A stretch of DNA of 20,911 nucleotides, from the NCBI GenBank assembly GCA_910586425.1, contig CAJUHL010000030.1, positions 1 to 20,911 on the forward strand, given 5' to 3'. Source of the DNA: an uncultured Bacilli bacterium. Its GTDB lineage: Bacteria > Bacillota_I > Bacilli_A > RF39 > UBA660. The translations under genes and the position numbers were made by a program. Positions 1 through 7,647 of this stretch are shown piece after piece. Numbering within the stretch: position 1 is the first letter of the stretch; every line of letters starts with the position of its first letter. Under the pieces are notes generated by a model that searched no databases, was not told the origin of the DNA, and worked only from the letters and a program-made list of their open reading frames with translations.

Positions 1-73
1 CCGCCGTTTCTTTTTAGTATAGCACGGAATGGCATTATATGGAATAATTATTTGGCTAAATATATATAAGCCA

Positions 74-796
74 CTACACTAGTTTCAAATCAAAAAGTCT
101 CTTTTTTATCTCCTTTTCTCTTTTCAAACAAATTTTATATGATTTTTTCAATAAATCTAATTGTTCATTTTTATTAACATTCTTTTCTTTATTATTATGC
201 ACCTTTTGGTATTCCATAAGATAATATTTTTCTTTATAATAACAACAAGTCATATTATAGTAATACAAATAAACTTCATATAAAACATTAGCCAGTCTAA
301 TATAAATCGAACAATATTTATAGGTATCCACATCTAAATCATTATTTGTAATATAATTCAAACAATATATCCATAATTTATATATCATTACTATAGGTAC
401 ATACCACTTTATTATAGAATAAAGAATATAAATCTCATTTTTTTCAACCATGATTTTATAAATATCCTTCTTACGTTTCTTTTCTATCTTATATATTAAA
501 TTTTCGTATATATCTCTATAATATACTATCATGTCTTTTTTAAGTTTTTTTATCTCAATAAATAATTCGCAAAAACTACTTATCAAAGTAATGCAAGAAC
601 TTCCAAATACACCTATTATAATATTTTCAAATGTAATTATTCTATTTTCCTTTAAATCAAAAAAATAATATAATAATTTTAAAAAATTTTGATTCTCTAA
701 AAATAATATTATTATCAATGATAGAAAAGTAATAATTGCCATTCTTTTGACTAAAATAATACTTTTTTCAATGTTTATTCCCATAAAATTTACCAT
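74..796 (-). CDS. Two-TM membrane protein of unknown function
   Basis: I do not recognise the family. The 240-residue product starts with a short cytosolic stretch, then a strongly hydrophobic helix (about residues 18-37) and a second one (about 57-78), followed by a long Lys/Tyr/Ile-rich, mostly helical soluble part ending in basic helices. It is very low in GC and uses mostly A/T-ending codons, like its neighbour. The start lies 2 bp downstream of the stop of the broken endonuclease-like gene, so the two were probably one transcript with coupled translation; no clear ribosome binding site is visible. A weak 5-bp hairpin (TGGCT/AGCCA, 53-73) follows the stop. A nuclease-like gene beside a small membrane gene is an arrangement seen in defence loci, but that role here is only inference. 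Confidence 0.6.
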   Translation of the reverse strand: MVNFMGINIEKSIILVKRMAIITFLSLIIILFLENQNFLKLLYYFFDLKENRIITFENIIIGVFGSSCITLISSFCELFIEIKKLKKDMIVYYRDIYENLIYKIEKKRKKDIYKIMVEKNEIYILYSIIKWYVPIVMIYKLWIYCLNYITNNDLDVDTYKYCSIYIRLANVLYEVYLYYYNMTCCYYKEKYYLMEYQKVHNNKEKNVNKNEQLDLLKKSYKICLKREKEIKKRLFDLKLV

Positions 797-798
797 TT

Positions 799-1421
799 TT
801 AAAATTCATCTATTACACTACTAAATATGTCTTTTGCCAGTTCTTCATTTTCTTCATATATACATTGAGCTAATTCCATTAACTTATATGCCTTCCCTGT
901 CAAAGATGCTTCGTAATCATTTTCAAAATACTCTATAAATTCCTCCTCATAAAAATTCCGAATATCTTCTGCTAATTTTCACTATTCCAATATGAAATAT
1001 GAGTTTGATCACCTTTTGTTTTTACTTTATTTATCATTTTCCTAGCATTTTCATTTATTATTCCAGTTGTAGCAACAATAAAACGAAAAAGATGATGTAC
1101 ATCTCCAGAATTGACTTCATAAATATCTTTTGAAAAAGTTTCTTCGGCTTGATTTTATATTTCTTTAACAGTACTATTACTTTCTCTGGAACTATATGTA
1201 ATATCTTCTTGTTTAAATTGAATTCCTGTATACAACTTCAAATTATCAGCTATAGATTTTTCATAATATTCAATATCAATACCCTCTTCCAATTGTCCCC
1301 CTGTAAATTTTACACCTTTTAAGCATTTCCTTTTTAATAAAGGAATAAAAATATCTTTCGCCATTTTATGTTCCGACAAACCAGTCAATTTTTCCATTAT
1401 CAACTCATCATTCAAATACAT
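799..1421 (-). pseudogene. Broken Mrr-like restriction endonuclease-type gene
   Basis: Reading leftward from the ATG at 1421, one protein can be followed through two lesions. The first part (1421-1155) ends at a TAA. The same frame continues with a sensible sequence (residues ...QAEETFSKDIYEVNSGDV..., then FIVATTGIINENARKMI) to a TAG at 972-974. After a 1-bp shift it resumes (...AEDIRNFYEEEFIEYF...) to a TAA at 799. The intact part has the signature of a PD-(D/E)xK nuclease of the Mrr type: a KFTGG...GIDIEYYE stretch with the acidic residue, then GIQFKQEDI with the Q-x-K core. The product, if repaired, would be about 206 residues, which suggests an N-terminal nuclease domain plus a short helical tail. 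Two lesions argue that the gene is dead rather than misread. Family assignment rests on motif recognition only. Confidence 0.6.
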
Positions 1422-2216
1422 TGTTAAATCTCCATTCTAATCATTTGTATATTTCTTTATTGATAAAAATAAACACGACCATTTTACAAATTTTTACTAA
1501 ATATATTTTACCATTGATTAGATAGTAGAACAAATACATTTTAAATTGTTTGATTATATTTCCCATATATGCTTCTATCTCATCCAGATATGATATATGA
1601 GCAAAATATATTTTGATCATCAAACTAATTTCCCATCAAAACCGAACAGGATTTACATAATATTCATTCACCTCTCTTATCCCTCAAAATTCCCTTACAA
1701 AATCAGCACATTTCACCCCCTACCCACGTCAAATCCCTAAACTCCAAAACATTATGTAAACTAAATCCTCAAAATTTCTATAGAAATTCAAAATAACGAA
1801 TATTATTTCGAACATCAAAATTCGTACCAATTTCAGCCATTATATTTCATGTAATTCATGTAATCTTACTAACTCACAACATCCACGAACATAAAATAAT
1901 TCTTTGATATTCAAACCAAATTCGCAAAACATTCCATCACTACCAAACGGCACTGTCGCATCCAAGCCACAAAAACAATCCTCTCCCGAACCATTCGAAA
2001 AATTCGTATATACGAACAATTTCCCACTAATACAAAACCACTAAAAACCACAAATTCCATTGAAAAATAAAGACAAATCAGAAAAAAGATGAAATCTCAC
2101 CGAACTATAATATAGTTTCATTAATAATTTATTATCAACTGCTAACTGTAGCCCAGCACACTAAAGTTCCTATCTCCCGCACAAAAACGTCAAATTAAAA
2201 TCTCAGTTCTCAAATA
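1422..2216. other. AT-rich stretch without a convincing gene
   Basis: No reading frame here has a credible start, ribosome binding site and protein-like composition. From about 1650 to 2060 the + strand is strikingly poor in G and rich in C: in 1681-2040 I count about 22 G against several times as many C. Short words such as AAATTCG and TTCGAA recur. A small dyad (AACTAT/ATAGTT) lies near 2107-2121. It may be a decayed gene whose coding strand was the minus strand, since Firmicute coding strands are usually G-rich over C. Confidence 0.5.
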
Positions 2217-2416
2217 CTATCTATAAGAGCGCGCTGTAAGATGCAGCACGTTTTCCTCTTGTCCATCCCATGTCATTCCGATATAGTTTTTTAAAGAATG
2301 AAAAAAGCGAAAGAACAGCCCCTTCCACAGTTCGTTCTTTCTCCCACATACCAGTGTGTCCGCCATATACGGGATCGTGTCCCACTCGTGAGGCTCCGGC
2401 ACCACCGACATATACT

Positions 2417-2705
2417 ATGATAAGAGAAAACTCCCTGCTGATTCGCATAAAAATTTCATCAAAAGCCCTGTTTGATTCCTTCATGGCCGGATTCCGCCCT
2501 GAACTGCAGGCTTGTCCCTGCTGTGGTGCGAAGGCTCCTGCCGGATCCATGGCCTTTTATGCTTCAGGGGGAAATCCATGCTGACAACAGTACGCCGTAT
2601 TTACGACAGGATTATGTATTCACAGATGGCACTGCGCAGTCAACGGGATAAAGGTTGGAAAAATAATTCGCAGTTTGCGTCTCCCTTAATTCGCCATCCG
2701 ACATG
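2417..2705 (+). pseudogene. Frame-broken transposase-like remnant with zinc knuckle
   Basis: From the ATG at 2417 the sequence reads as a hydrophobic N-terminus, then SFMAGFRPELQ and a CPCCGA zinc-knuckle motif. Frame +1 then supplies GSCRIHG, completing a CxxC...C-x-I-H zinc-binding pattern, before the frames drift again toward 2705. This pattern resembles the N-terminus of transposon-encoded proteins of the DUF6431 type common in Lachnospiraceae; the name is given from memory of the motif. The remnant lies in a block (about 2217-2705) that is clearly richer in G+C than the flanks, which fits a separate origin. No terminal inverted repeats or target duplication were found. An overlapping open frame on the minus strand (2217-2411) was not recognised. 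Confidence 0.4.
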
Positions 2706-3689
2706 CTAACTTTCTTGATTAGCGTTTGTATTATTAATTTTTATTATATAAATATTATCTGATTTTATTTTTATTTCATTTGTATTATAAACAATTTTCA
2801 TTTCTCCATTTACTATCTCTTTTGTCTTTATAAAGTTTGAGAGAAGTATTTCTTTCACACCATTTCCATTGCAATATAATTCTGTAAGACAAATACTAAT
2901 ATTCTCTGTGACATCATCTTGAAATCTACATACAAAACTCGCTTTTTTTATTTTATAAGCATAACATTTAGGATAAATAACAAATGTACTATAATTTGAC
3001 CAGCCATAAGATTGTTTTCTTATATACGAAAATAAGATCTCATCATTCTTTTCAACACTCTCCAAACTACATTCTACTGCATATATGCTTTCCTCAACTG
3101 GATAATCAATATATAAATTTTTTACTGCATAAGGATATAAAATTATCTTTTCCTCATTATTTTTTGTTTTTTTTACATAACAGTTCTCTGGCATATGTTT
3201 ATTTTCTCCAAATATCCATGGGTTAAAAACATTATTATGCTTAACTTTTTTGCCAAAAATAAACCTATGAGAATAATGTATATCTGATTGATTATTGTCA
3301 TGTTTTGAAATTTCAAAAGAAAACTTAGCTTTCTTTATGTAAAAGTTATTTGTTTTATTTATTCCATTTGATATAGCTTCATTCTCACTATGCTCAAATT
3401 GATAATTCCTCATTAAAATCATTCTTATAGTTTGCACATGTCCTCTATGAGCAAGTAAAACAAGCCCATTCCATCTATTTTTTAATTTTGCATTTGAATA
3501 AACAGATATGAACCAAAAAAATAATAAAAGTGCAATTATGATTAATAAAATATTATATCCCCTGGACAAATCGTCTCCGTATAAAGATATCCTTAAACTG
3601 ACTATCGTAGAAACGATACTCAGAAGTCCAATAAAAACACTACCAGTCTTTTTCAAATTATCTTGATTTTTTCTTATATATTTCAACAT
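2706..3689 (-). CDS. Membrane protein with two TM helices and a beta-rich domain
   Basis: The 327-residue product has a short basic N-terminus (MLKYIRKNQ), two predicted transmembrane helices (about residues 16-34 and 46-64), a short basic loop, and then about 250 residues rich in alternating hydrophobic, Ser/Thr and aromatic residues typical of beta-strands, with few long helices. The ATG at 3689 has an AGGAG ribosome binding site 9 bp upstream, which supports this start. I do not recognise the family. The 2TM-plus-beta architecture recalls SMODS-associated 2TM/beta effectors of CBASS-type immunity, but no cyclic-nucleotide synthase gene is in the window and the protein is longer than the compact CBASS examples, so this is only a resemblance. 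It sits alone between a decayed region and a string of small genes. Low GC like the gene at 74-796. Confidence 0.7.
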   Translation of the reverse strand: MLKYIRKNQDNLKKTGSVFIGLLSIVSTIVSLRISLYGDDLSRGYNILLIIIALLLFFWFISVYSNAKLKNRWNGLVLLAHRGHVQTIRMILMRNYQFEHSENEAISNGINKTNNFYIKKAKFSFEISKHDNNQSDIHYSHRFIFGKKVKHNNVFNPWIFGENKHMPENCYVKKTKNNEEKIILYPYAVKNLYIDYPVEESIYAVECSLESVEKNDEILFSYIRKQSYGWSNYSTFVIYPKCYAYKIKKASFVCRFQDDVTENISICLTELYCNGNGVKEILLSNFIKTKEIVNGEMKIVYNTNEIKIKSDNIYIIKINNTNANQES

Positions 3690-3866
3690 ATATACATGCT
3701 CCTAAATATAATATATCAAGAACATTATAGCATATCCAAATCATCAATACCACTTATTTCCAAAACACACATTACTTCTCTCTCACCAAAAAGAAAAAGC
3801 CATGCCATCACGACACAGCTTTTCTTCCTTATTATATGTAGTTCTACACTATTCCTACATAACCCG

Positions 3867-4025
3867 CTATTCCTTGCGTTTACTAAACAAATATCCATCC
3901 GAAGCCGCATAAAATGCTTCTTCAAACTTCCTTATCTGTTCAGCATTCAGAGTATCTTTCAGCCTTTCCACACAGCAATCACAGATTTTCTTTTTCAGGC
4001 GATTACTCTCAACCACTTTCTTCAT
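3867..4025 (-). CDS. Small conserved-looking protein with CDCC motif
   Basis: The 52-residue form starting MKKVVES contains KICDCCVERLKDTLNAEQIRKF, so a paired-cysteine motif followed by an amphipathic helix, and ends in a basic tail. I chose the ATG at 4025 because GAGG lies 10 bp upstream; the frame stays open to an ATG at 4091, which would add 22 residues and overlap the upstream gene, and a further ATG at 4064 has AGGTGA in front of it. It is the last gene of a leftward run of small genes (6169 to 3867). Function unknown; the composition resembles small plasmid- or element-borne proteins. Confidence 0.55.
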   Translation of the reverse strand: MKKVVESNRLKKKICDCCVERLKDTLNAEQIRKFEEAFYAASDGYLFSKRKE

Positions 4026-4054
4026 CGTAAATATTCCTCTCACATTCGTACCTT

Positions 4055-4390
4055 TCATACCCATTCTTTCACCTGTAAAATATCCAGCCACATCAGAAAT
4101 CTGATTCCATCTCTCACACCCAACATATAAGTTTCCTCAAGTTCATAATTTTCAACTGTAGTCTGCCTTTCGTAATGCCTTCTTATTTTATCCTGTTCAT
4201 CTTCCTCCAGCTTTTCCAAGATTTTATCAATCTCTTCTTCACTTTTCCTCTGATATTTCTGTAATTCCTGATAATCCGGATTCCTGCTGATCCGTTCCAG
4301 CGCAACATCAATCCTTGAAGAGATAAAGTCTCCCCAACATGCACGACTTCTGTTTACTGCTTTTTCTGCCCAGTCTACCTGATTACTCAT
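4055..4390 (-). CDS. Small helical protein of unknown function
   Basis: The 111-residue product is predicted to be almost all helix. It opens with MSNQVDWAEKAVNRSR, has a charged coiled-coil-like middle (residues about 38-75, rich in Glu/Lys/Arg), and ends in a more hydrophobic stretch. The ATG at 4390 is preceded by GAGG with 9 bp spacing. It follows the Lar-like gene by 38 bp and precedes the 52-residue gene, consistent with one operon. I recognise the type as a common accessory-element protein of clostridia but cannot name its function. Confidence 0.75.
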   Translation of the reverse strand: MSNQVDWAEKAVNRSRACWGDFISSRIDVALERISRNPDYQELQKYQRKSEEEIDKILEKLEEDEQDKIRRHYERQTTVENYELEETYMLGVRDGIRFLMWLDILQVKEWV

Positions 4391-4428
4391 ATACTAATAC
4401 CTCTCTTCCTTTCGTATTTTCTCCAATT

Positions 4429-5727
4429 TCATGCTGAATTTTTGCTTTTGTTCTCACCATAATATCTCTGATTCCACCTGTAAGCCATATATCCAATAGT
4501 CTCTCTATCTGGTATTCTTTCAGGCGTTCCAAAATGAGAAGCTGAAAAGCAGCCTTTACTGCATACAACCTTTATTGTCTTTATTCCCTCCGGATCTCTT
4601 TTCCCATCTCTTCCCTTTGCGCTATTTCTTTTTATAAATCCAGCCTTATTTCCACAAAATGGGCACCGCTTTAATCCGTTTGCGTATGTAATTTCAGATG
4701 GCATGTCAGGTTCACACTCTGGAAGTTTATCAGGTAAAGTATCATCGTCAATCCACATATCATCGTTTTTTATGCGGTGATTCCATTTTTCCACCAGTGC
4801 ATTAATCACATCCTTAAACGCATTGACATAAAGTCTGTCCTTCTGATTTAAACCACTTGACTCAATCACATCCTTTTTCATGATATGCAAACAGTCATCA
4901 CATTCAACAGTAACTATCAGATCGAACCAAAATGTTTTCATATAAATATGGGGTTCTTTACCACAAAATGGACAAGGTAATAAATCATCATGCAGAAACA
5001 TTTCAGTAATATCCAGTTTTTTATGCCCTATCACATATTTTTTCATAATCTCCACTATCAAAAAATCAAAGAATTTAACTTGTTTCCTTTTGGTTTCCGG
5101 ATATTTGAAAAAGGATATAACAGCGTCATAAATAATCAATTCTTTTATATGGTACTTATTACCTCTACACCATACACACGTATACACACTTCTGTACATT
5201 TCAAAAACATCAAACATATTTACTTCTTTTGCATTCAGATTATCAATCATTCTGCAAAATTTTCTAATGCTTTTGTTCTTTTTAACATTCCCCAAAAACG
5301 AGATGTTTTCGCCTGTATATTCCGGTTCATAATCCATAGTCCTACATGAAATTGTTTTATATCGGTCTGATACAAAAACATCAAATTCTTTATATTCTGC
5401 ACAATCTTCTTTTTCTAAAAATTCCTCAAATGTCATTATGTTAGTAGAGGAAAGCCTAAAAGTTTGCCTGTAAAGATTGTCATATGTTTTTTCAGGAACT
5501 CTATATATGTAACAGTTATTGTCCTTTGATAACATTGACAGTTCAAAAATGTCCTCTGTTATTTTTTCAGAACGTCTTAATGCCGCATACAATTCATCAT
5601 ATGTAATACCATGTTTTTTAAAGTCGGACATAAAAACGCAAAATTCTTTAAAGTTTCCTTTATTTTCATAAGCCCTACTCAACCAACAATACAAATCGTC
5701 CAGCCATTCTTTATTGTTTATAATCAT
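4429..5727 (-). CDS. Double Lar-like zinc-ribbon protein
   Basis: The 432-residue product (from the ATG at 5727, GGAG 10 bp upstream; a GTG three codons earlier lacks spacing) carries two similar C-terminal zinc-ribbon modules. The first (about 252-320) has CPFCGK, then a CDDC pair and ends in EKWNHR. The second (about 355-422) has CPFCGN, then CSKGC and ends in YRWNQR. CPFCG...C..C...W-N is the pattern of the Lar restriction-alleviation family found in phages and plasmids. The N-terminal 250 residues are not recognised; they contain a CVWC pair near residue 185. The usual Lar protein is a single module of about 60-80 residues, so a tandem pair on a long N-terminal extension is unusual. An anti-restriction or nucleic-acid-binding role is inferred from the motif only. 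Confidence 0.7.
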   Translation of the reverse strand: MIINNKEWLDDLYCWLSRAYENKGNFKEFCVFMSDFKKHGITYDELYAALRRSEKITEDIFELSMLSKDNNCYIYRVPEKTYDNLYRQTFRLSSTNIMTFEEFLEKEDCAEYKEFDVFVSDRYKTISCRTMDYEPEYTGENISFLGNVKKNKSIRKFCRMIDNLNAKEVNMFDVFEMYRSVYTCVWCRGNKYHIKELIIYDAVISFFKYPETKRKQVKFFDFLIVEIMKKYVIGHKKLDITEMFLHDDLLPCPFCGKEPHIYMKTFWFDLIVTVECDDCLHIMKKDVIESSGLNQKDRLYVNAFKDVINALVEKWNHRIKNDDMWIDDDTLPDKLPECEPDMPSEITYANGLKRCPFCGNKAGFIKRNSAKGRDGKRDPEGIKTIKVVCSKGCFSASHFGTPERIPDRETIGYMAYRWNQRYYGENKSKNSA

Positions 5728-5757
5728 ACTCTTCACACTCCATCCATAATTACATAA

Positions 5758-5967
5758 TCAGCGTAAATACACCGCTTCATATACTCTCATAATTTTCTGT
5801 TGTCCTTCTGCATAATTTCTACAAGTATTGATAATTTCTTTTATATCCTCTCTGTACAAAAGTCCAAAATCATCAGCCAAAACTTTTAAATCTTTTTTAT
5901 CCTGCCTGTTGATACTCTTTTTTACCGGTTCTTTTATTAAGCCCAGTGTTGGTCTTCCTCTTCCCAT
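5758..5967 (-). CDS. Small GRP-motif protein with a repeated 45-residue domain
   Basis: The 69-residue product starts MGRGRPTLG, an AT-hook-like GRP motif, then SINRQDKKDLKVLADDFGLL and a conserved-looking tail ending IMRVYEAVYLR. The ATG at 5967 has GGAGG 9 bp upstream; the longer open frame to 6060 has no site and would run into the preceding gene. The C-terminal ~45 residues recur, at about 75 percent identity by eye, at the end of the broken gene at 8486-8830, where they are joined to a resolvase-type C-terminus. The GRP motif also occurs in the recombinase at 6267-6899, just before its own C-terminal HTH. A DNA-binding accessory role is likely but unproven. Confidence 0.75.
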   Translation of the reverse strand: MGRGRPTLGLIKEPVKKSINRQDKKDLKVLADDFGLLYREDIKEIINTCRNYAEGQQKIMRVYEAVYLR

Positions 5968-5986
5968 TATGCCGATTCCTCCATTC

Positions 5987-6169
5987 TTACTTACAAATTT
6001 TCTCCAAAACTTCCGCCAGCCGTTCCCGTCCACTTTGAAGATAAAACATCTCATCTCCAATAATAAGCGGTTTTTTCTGTTTATGTGCGGCTATGACTCT
6101 TTGTAGCGCCAATCCGATTCCAACCATAATTCCATTGCAAAATGCTTCATTTTCTGTTAAATTACTCAA
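5987..6169 (-). CDS. Small protein of unknown function, TTG start
   Basis: The 60-residue product begins MSNLTENEAFCNGIMVG, followed by a helix (IGLALQRVIAAHKQKK) and a second helix at the end. The start is a TTG at 6169 with GGAGG 8 bp upstream. An ATG 6 bp upstream of the TTG, in another frame, opens only a 4-codon frame (ATG AAT ATT GAG TAA), so TTG is the better choice. It is first in the leftward run of small genes and ends 20 bp before the GRP-motif gene. A TATAAT-like -10 lies near 6248-6253 on the minus strand but without a good -35. Confidence 0.6.
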   Translation of the reverse strand: MSNLTENEAFCNGIMVGIGLALQRVIAAHKQKKPLIIGDEMFYLQSGRERLAEVLEKICK

Positions 6170-6266
6170 TATTCATTCCTCCTGTTGTTTTATTTTTTTC
6201 ATCACTCTGTACTTCTCCACTTTCACAAATATTTTCCGCAAAAGTTATTATAATTTGCCGGATATT

Positions 6267-6899
6267 TCATTTTTTCCTTAAAATACCCGCATATTTATAA
6301 AATGTACTTACTGCTATCCCCTGCAGTTTTGCAAACTGTACCACGGAAATGCTTCCATATTCTCCAGATTGAAATTTATTGTATTCCTTAATAAACTCTT
6401 TTGGTACACCTGTAGCCGGCCTGCCCAGCTTCTTTCCCTTTTTTCTTGCCACATCAAGTCCTTGCATAACTCTATCATGTATCTTTTCTTTTTCCTGCTG
6501 TGCTATATGTGCCTTCAATGTGACAAAAATATCAATGATCATCTTTGACAAACTGTTGTCATTCATCTTTTCCCAGTCATTCAGAAATGGAACATCCAGA
6601 GCAACAACCCTGATTCCTTTTGACTGCAAATCTTTAATTTCCACGATCACATCATCTGCATTTCTTCCAAGACGGTCTACATCAGATATAATCAGCGTAT
6701 CACCGCTTCTAACGTGTTTCTTCATATTATGATAGTTTGATCTGTTATCAGCCTTTGTTCCTCCAGTAATAACATCTGAAACAAATTCATCAATGTAGAA
6801 TCCATTGTTTACGGAATATTCAATGATAGTCTGTTTTTGTCTGTCCGTTTTTTGATGATTAGTAGATATCCTCATATAAGCAAAAATCTTATTTTCCAT
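6267..6899 (-). CDS. Serine recombinase, resolvase/invertase family
   Basis: Small serine recombinase that would cut and rejoin DNA through a 5'-phosphoserine intermediate. The 210-residue form begins MENKIFAYMRISTNHQKTDRQ, with the catalytic serine at residue 12 in the R-I-S-T motif. The SDVDRLGRN motif of the catalytic core follows near residue 75, then the long E helix with QQEKEKIHDRV. The linker KLGRPATGVPKEF leads into a C-terminal HTH (FAKLQGIAVSTFYKYA). Length is normal for the resolvase/invertase class. I chose the ATG at 6899 because GGAGG lies 8 bp upstream; 22 further in-frame residues upstream have no ribosome site. Its upstream region holds dyads that could be its recombination site. 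Likely role is resolution of cointegrates or inversion on the mobile element. Confidence 0.93.
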   Translation of the reverse strand: MENKIFAYMRISTNHQKTDRQKQTIIEYSVNNGFYIDEFVSDVITGGTKADNRSNYHNMKKHVRSGDTLIISDVDRLGRNADDVIVEIKDLQSKGIRVVALDVPFLNDWEKMNDNSLSKMIIDIFVTLKAHIAQQEKEKIHDRVMQGLDVARKKGKKLGRPATGVPKEFIKEYNKFQSGEYGSISVVQFAKLQGIAVSTFYKYAGILRKK

Positions 6900-6929
6900 C
6901 TGTAATTCCTCCACAAAATCCATAATGAT

Positions 6930-7010
6930 TTTCATGTAAGATTTTCTTATCATATCCATCTTCAAAAATGCAAATTTCCACTTACATGAAATCGAATGTA
7001 TTCATATAAG
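6930..7010. promoter_or_regulatory. Candidate recombination (res-like) site
   Basis: CTTACATGAA (6981-6990) and TTCATATAAG (7001-7010) form a 30-bp dyad with a 10-bp centre and 9 of 10 arm bases paired. A further copy TTTCATGTAAG (6930-6940) is an exact 11-bp inverted match to 6981-6991. CTCATATAAG (6871-6880), just inside the recombinase gene, is a weaker direct copy. Position directly upstream of a serine recombinase, and a near-30-bp dyad with further half-sites, match the general layout of res sites in this family. It could instead be an operator for the gene. Confidence 0.45.
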
Positions 7011-7029
7011 GTTAATCAAATAAGTTCCA

Positions 7030-7058
7030 TTGTATTTTTCTCCATTTGGGTCTATACT
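7030..7058 (+). promoter_or_regulatory. Promoter for the small gene at 7085
   Basis: TTGTAT (7030-7035) and TATACT (7053-7058) are separated by 17 bp, a good vegetative-type spacing, and lie about 27 bp before the start codon of the only rightward gene in this part of the window. Confidence 0.5.
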
Positions 7059-7084
7059 GTTAATGAAAGCAGGCTGAATTTTCC

Positions 7085-7399
7085 ATGCTGAAAAAAATAT
7101 TTAAAAGGAGCGTGACCACAATAAACATAGAACTAAAACCCAGAAATCACTTTAAAGAATTTTTCCATGCCATTTTTAATAAACTTGAGGATCTCATGTT
7201 TACGATCTTCCAGAAGACTCCCGAACGGCTTATACCATCATTCCTTATGAAATGGATGGACAACTATACCAGAAAAAGACTGCATGAACTGGAACAGTCT
7301 GTGATCCGTCAACGCTGGAAGAAAGTACAGCTTGAAAAAGCTCTTGAAGAAATCCGCTCAAAAAATCAGGACGCAAAAGAAGCACCTTCAGATGATTAG
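7085..7399 (+). CDS. Small basic protein of unknown function
   Basis: The 104-residue product is basic at the N-terminus (MLKKIFKRSV), has a hydrophobic/aromatic middle (KEFFHAIFNKLEDLMFTIFQ, about residues 24-43) that may touch membrane, then RLIPSFLMKWMDNYT, and ends in a charged helix with an acidic tail. It has its own promoter upstream and a terminator overlapping its 3' end, so it is a monocistronic gene running against its neighbours. The ribosome site for the ATG at 7085 is weak (AGG, 11 bp upstream), while a better AAAAGGAG lies 24 bp inside the gene, just ahead of a GTG that is too close to it. The family is familiar from clostridial mobile elements but its function is unknown to me. 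Confidence 0.65.
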   Translation: MLKKIFKRSVTTINIELKPRNHFKEFFHAIFNKLEDLMFTIFQKTPERLIPSFLMKWMDNYTRKRLHELEQSVIRQRWKKVQLEKALEEIRSKNQDAKEAPSDD

Positions 7400-7425
7400 T
7401 TCATCCGTTGGTGCTTCCCATTTTT
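7379..7425 (+). terminator. Rho-independent terminator overlapping the 7085 gene end
   Basis: GAAGCACC (7379-7386) pairs perfectly with GGTGCTTC (7410-7417); an inner GATGA/TCATC pair extends the stem, and five T follow (7421-7425). The left arm lies inside the last codons of the gene. Confidence 0.75.
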
Positions 7426-7449
7426 CTGACATTTCAAAATGTCAAGTTT

Positions 7450-7647
7450 TCACATAGTCGCTACAGCTTTACGCATTAATGCTCTTCTCCGCTCAATCTC
7501 TCTTTCCGCTTCCTTGCCGCAATTATTGTAATATGCAACTTTTTCCTCTACGGTCATACCTTTTGTCCGTTCATAGTTCTGTTCCCTGATCTTATGAATA
7601 TCTTCAATAGTAAAATCGGGACTGATAACCAATGCTTCCATAATCAT
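7450..7647 (-). CDS. Small protein, second of a tandem paralogous pair
   Basis: The 65-residue product contains SPDFTIEDIHKIREQNYERTKGMT, then a charged helical tail rich in Glu and Arg. It is a close paralogue of the gene just upstream (7647-7820), which carries SPDFTIEDIHKLREYNY. The start ATG at 7647 overlaps the upstream stop as TAATG, so translation is probably coupled; a second ATG two codons later is possible. Both lie directly downstream of a PIN-domain remnant, which suggests that this small family is the partner (antitoxin-like) of PIN toxins; this is inference from order only. A short hairpin (TGACATT/AATGTCA, 7426-7443) follows the stop. Confidence 0.7.
   Translation of the reverse strand: MIMEALVISPDFTIEDIHKIREQNYERTKGMTVEEKVAYYNNCGKEAEREIERRRALMRKAVATM

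Noticed and set aside
1441..1623. 60-residue open frame on the minus strand
   Set aside because: It is Ile/Tyr/Lys-rich as expected from AT-rich DNA, has no good ribosome site, and lies in a decayed region.
2221..2550. 109-residue open frame on the minus strand, and a 64-residue one at 2217-2411
   Set aside because: They overlap each other and the plus-strand zinc-knuckle remnant, and neither matches anything I recognise. One may be a remnant, but I cannot support a product.
2706..3689. CBASS operon
   Set aside because: The 2TM-beta layout alone is not enough. No nucleotidyltransferase, E1/E2 or JAB gene is present.
4383..4568. 61-residue frame between the Lar-like gene and the next gene
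   Set aside because: It overlaps the end of the Lar-like gene by 140 bp in another frame and has no separate ribosome site.
6179..6226. Very short frame ahead of the TTG-start gene
   Set aside because: It contains the ribosome site of that gene and is only 9-15 codons long. It could be a leader peptide, but nothing supports it.
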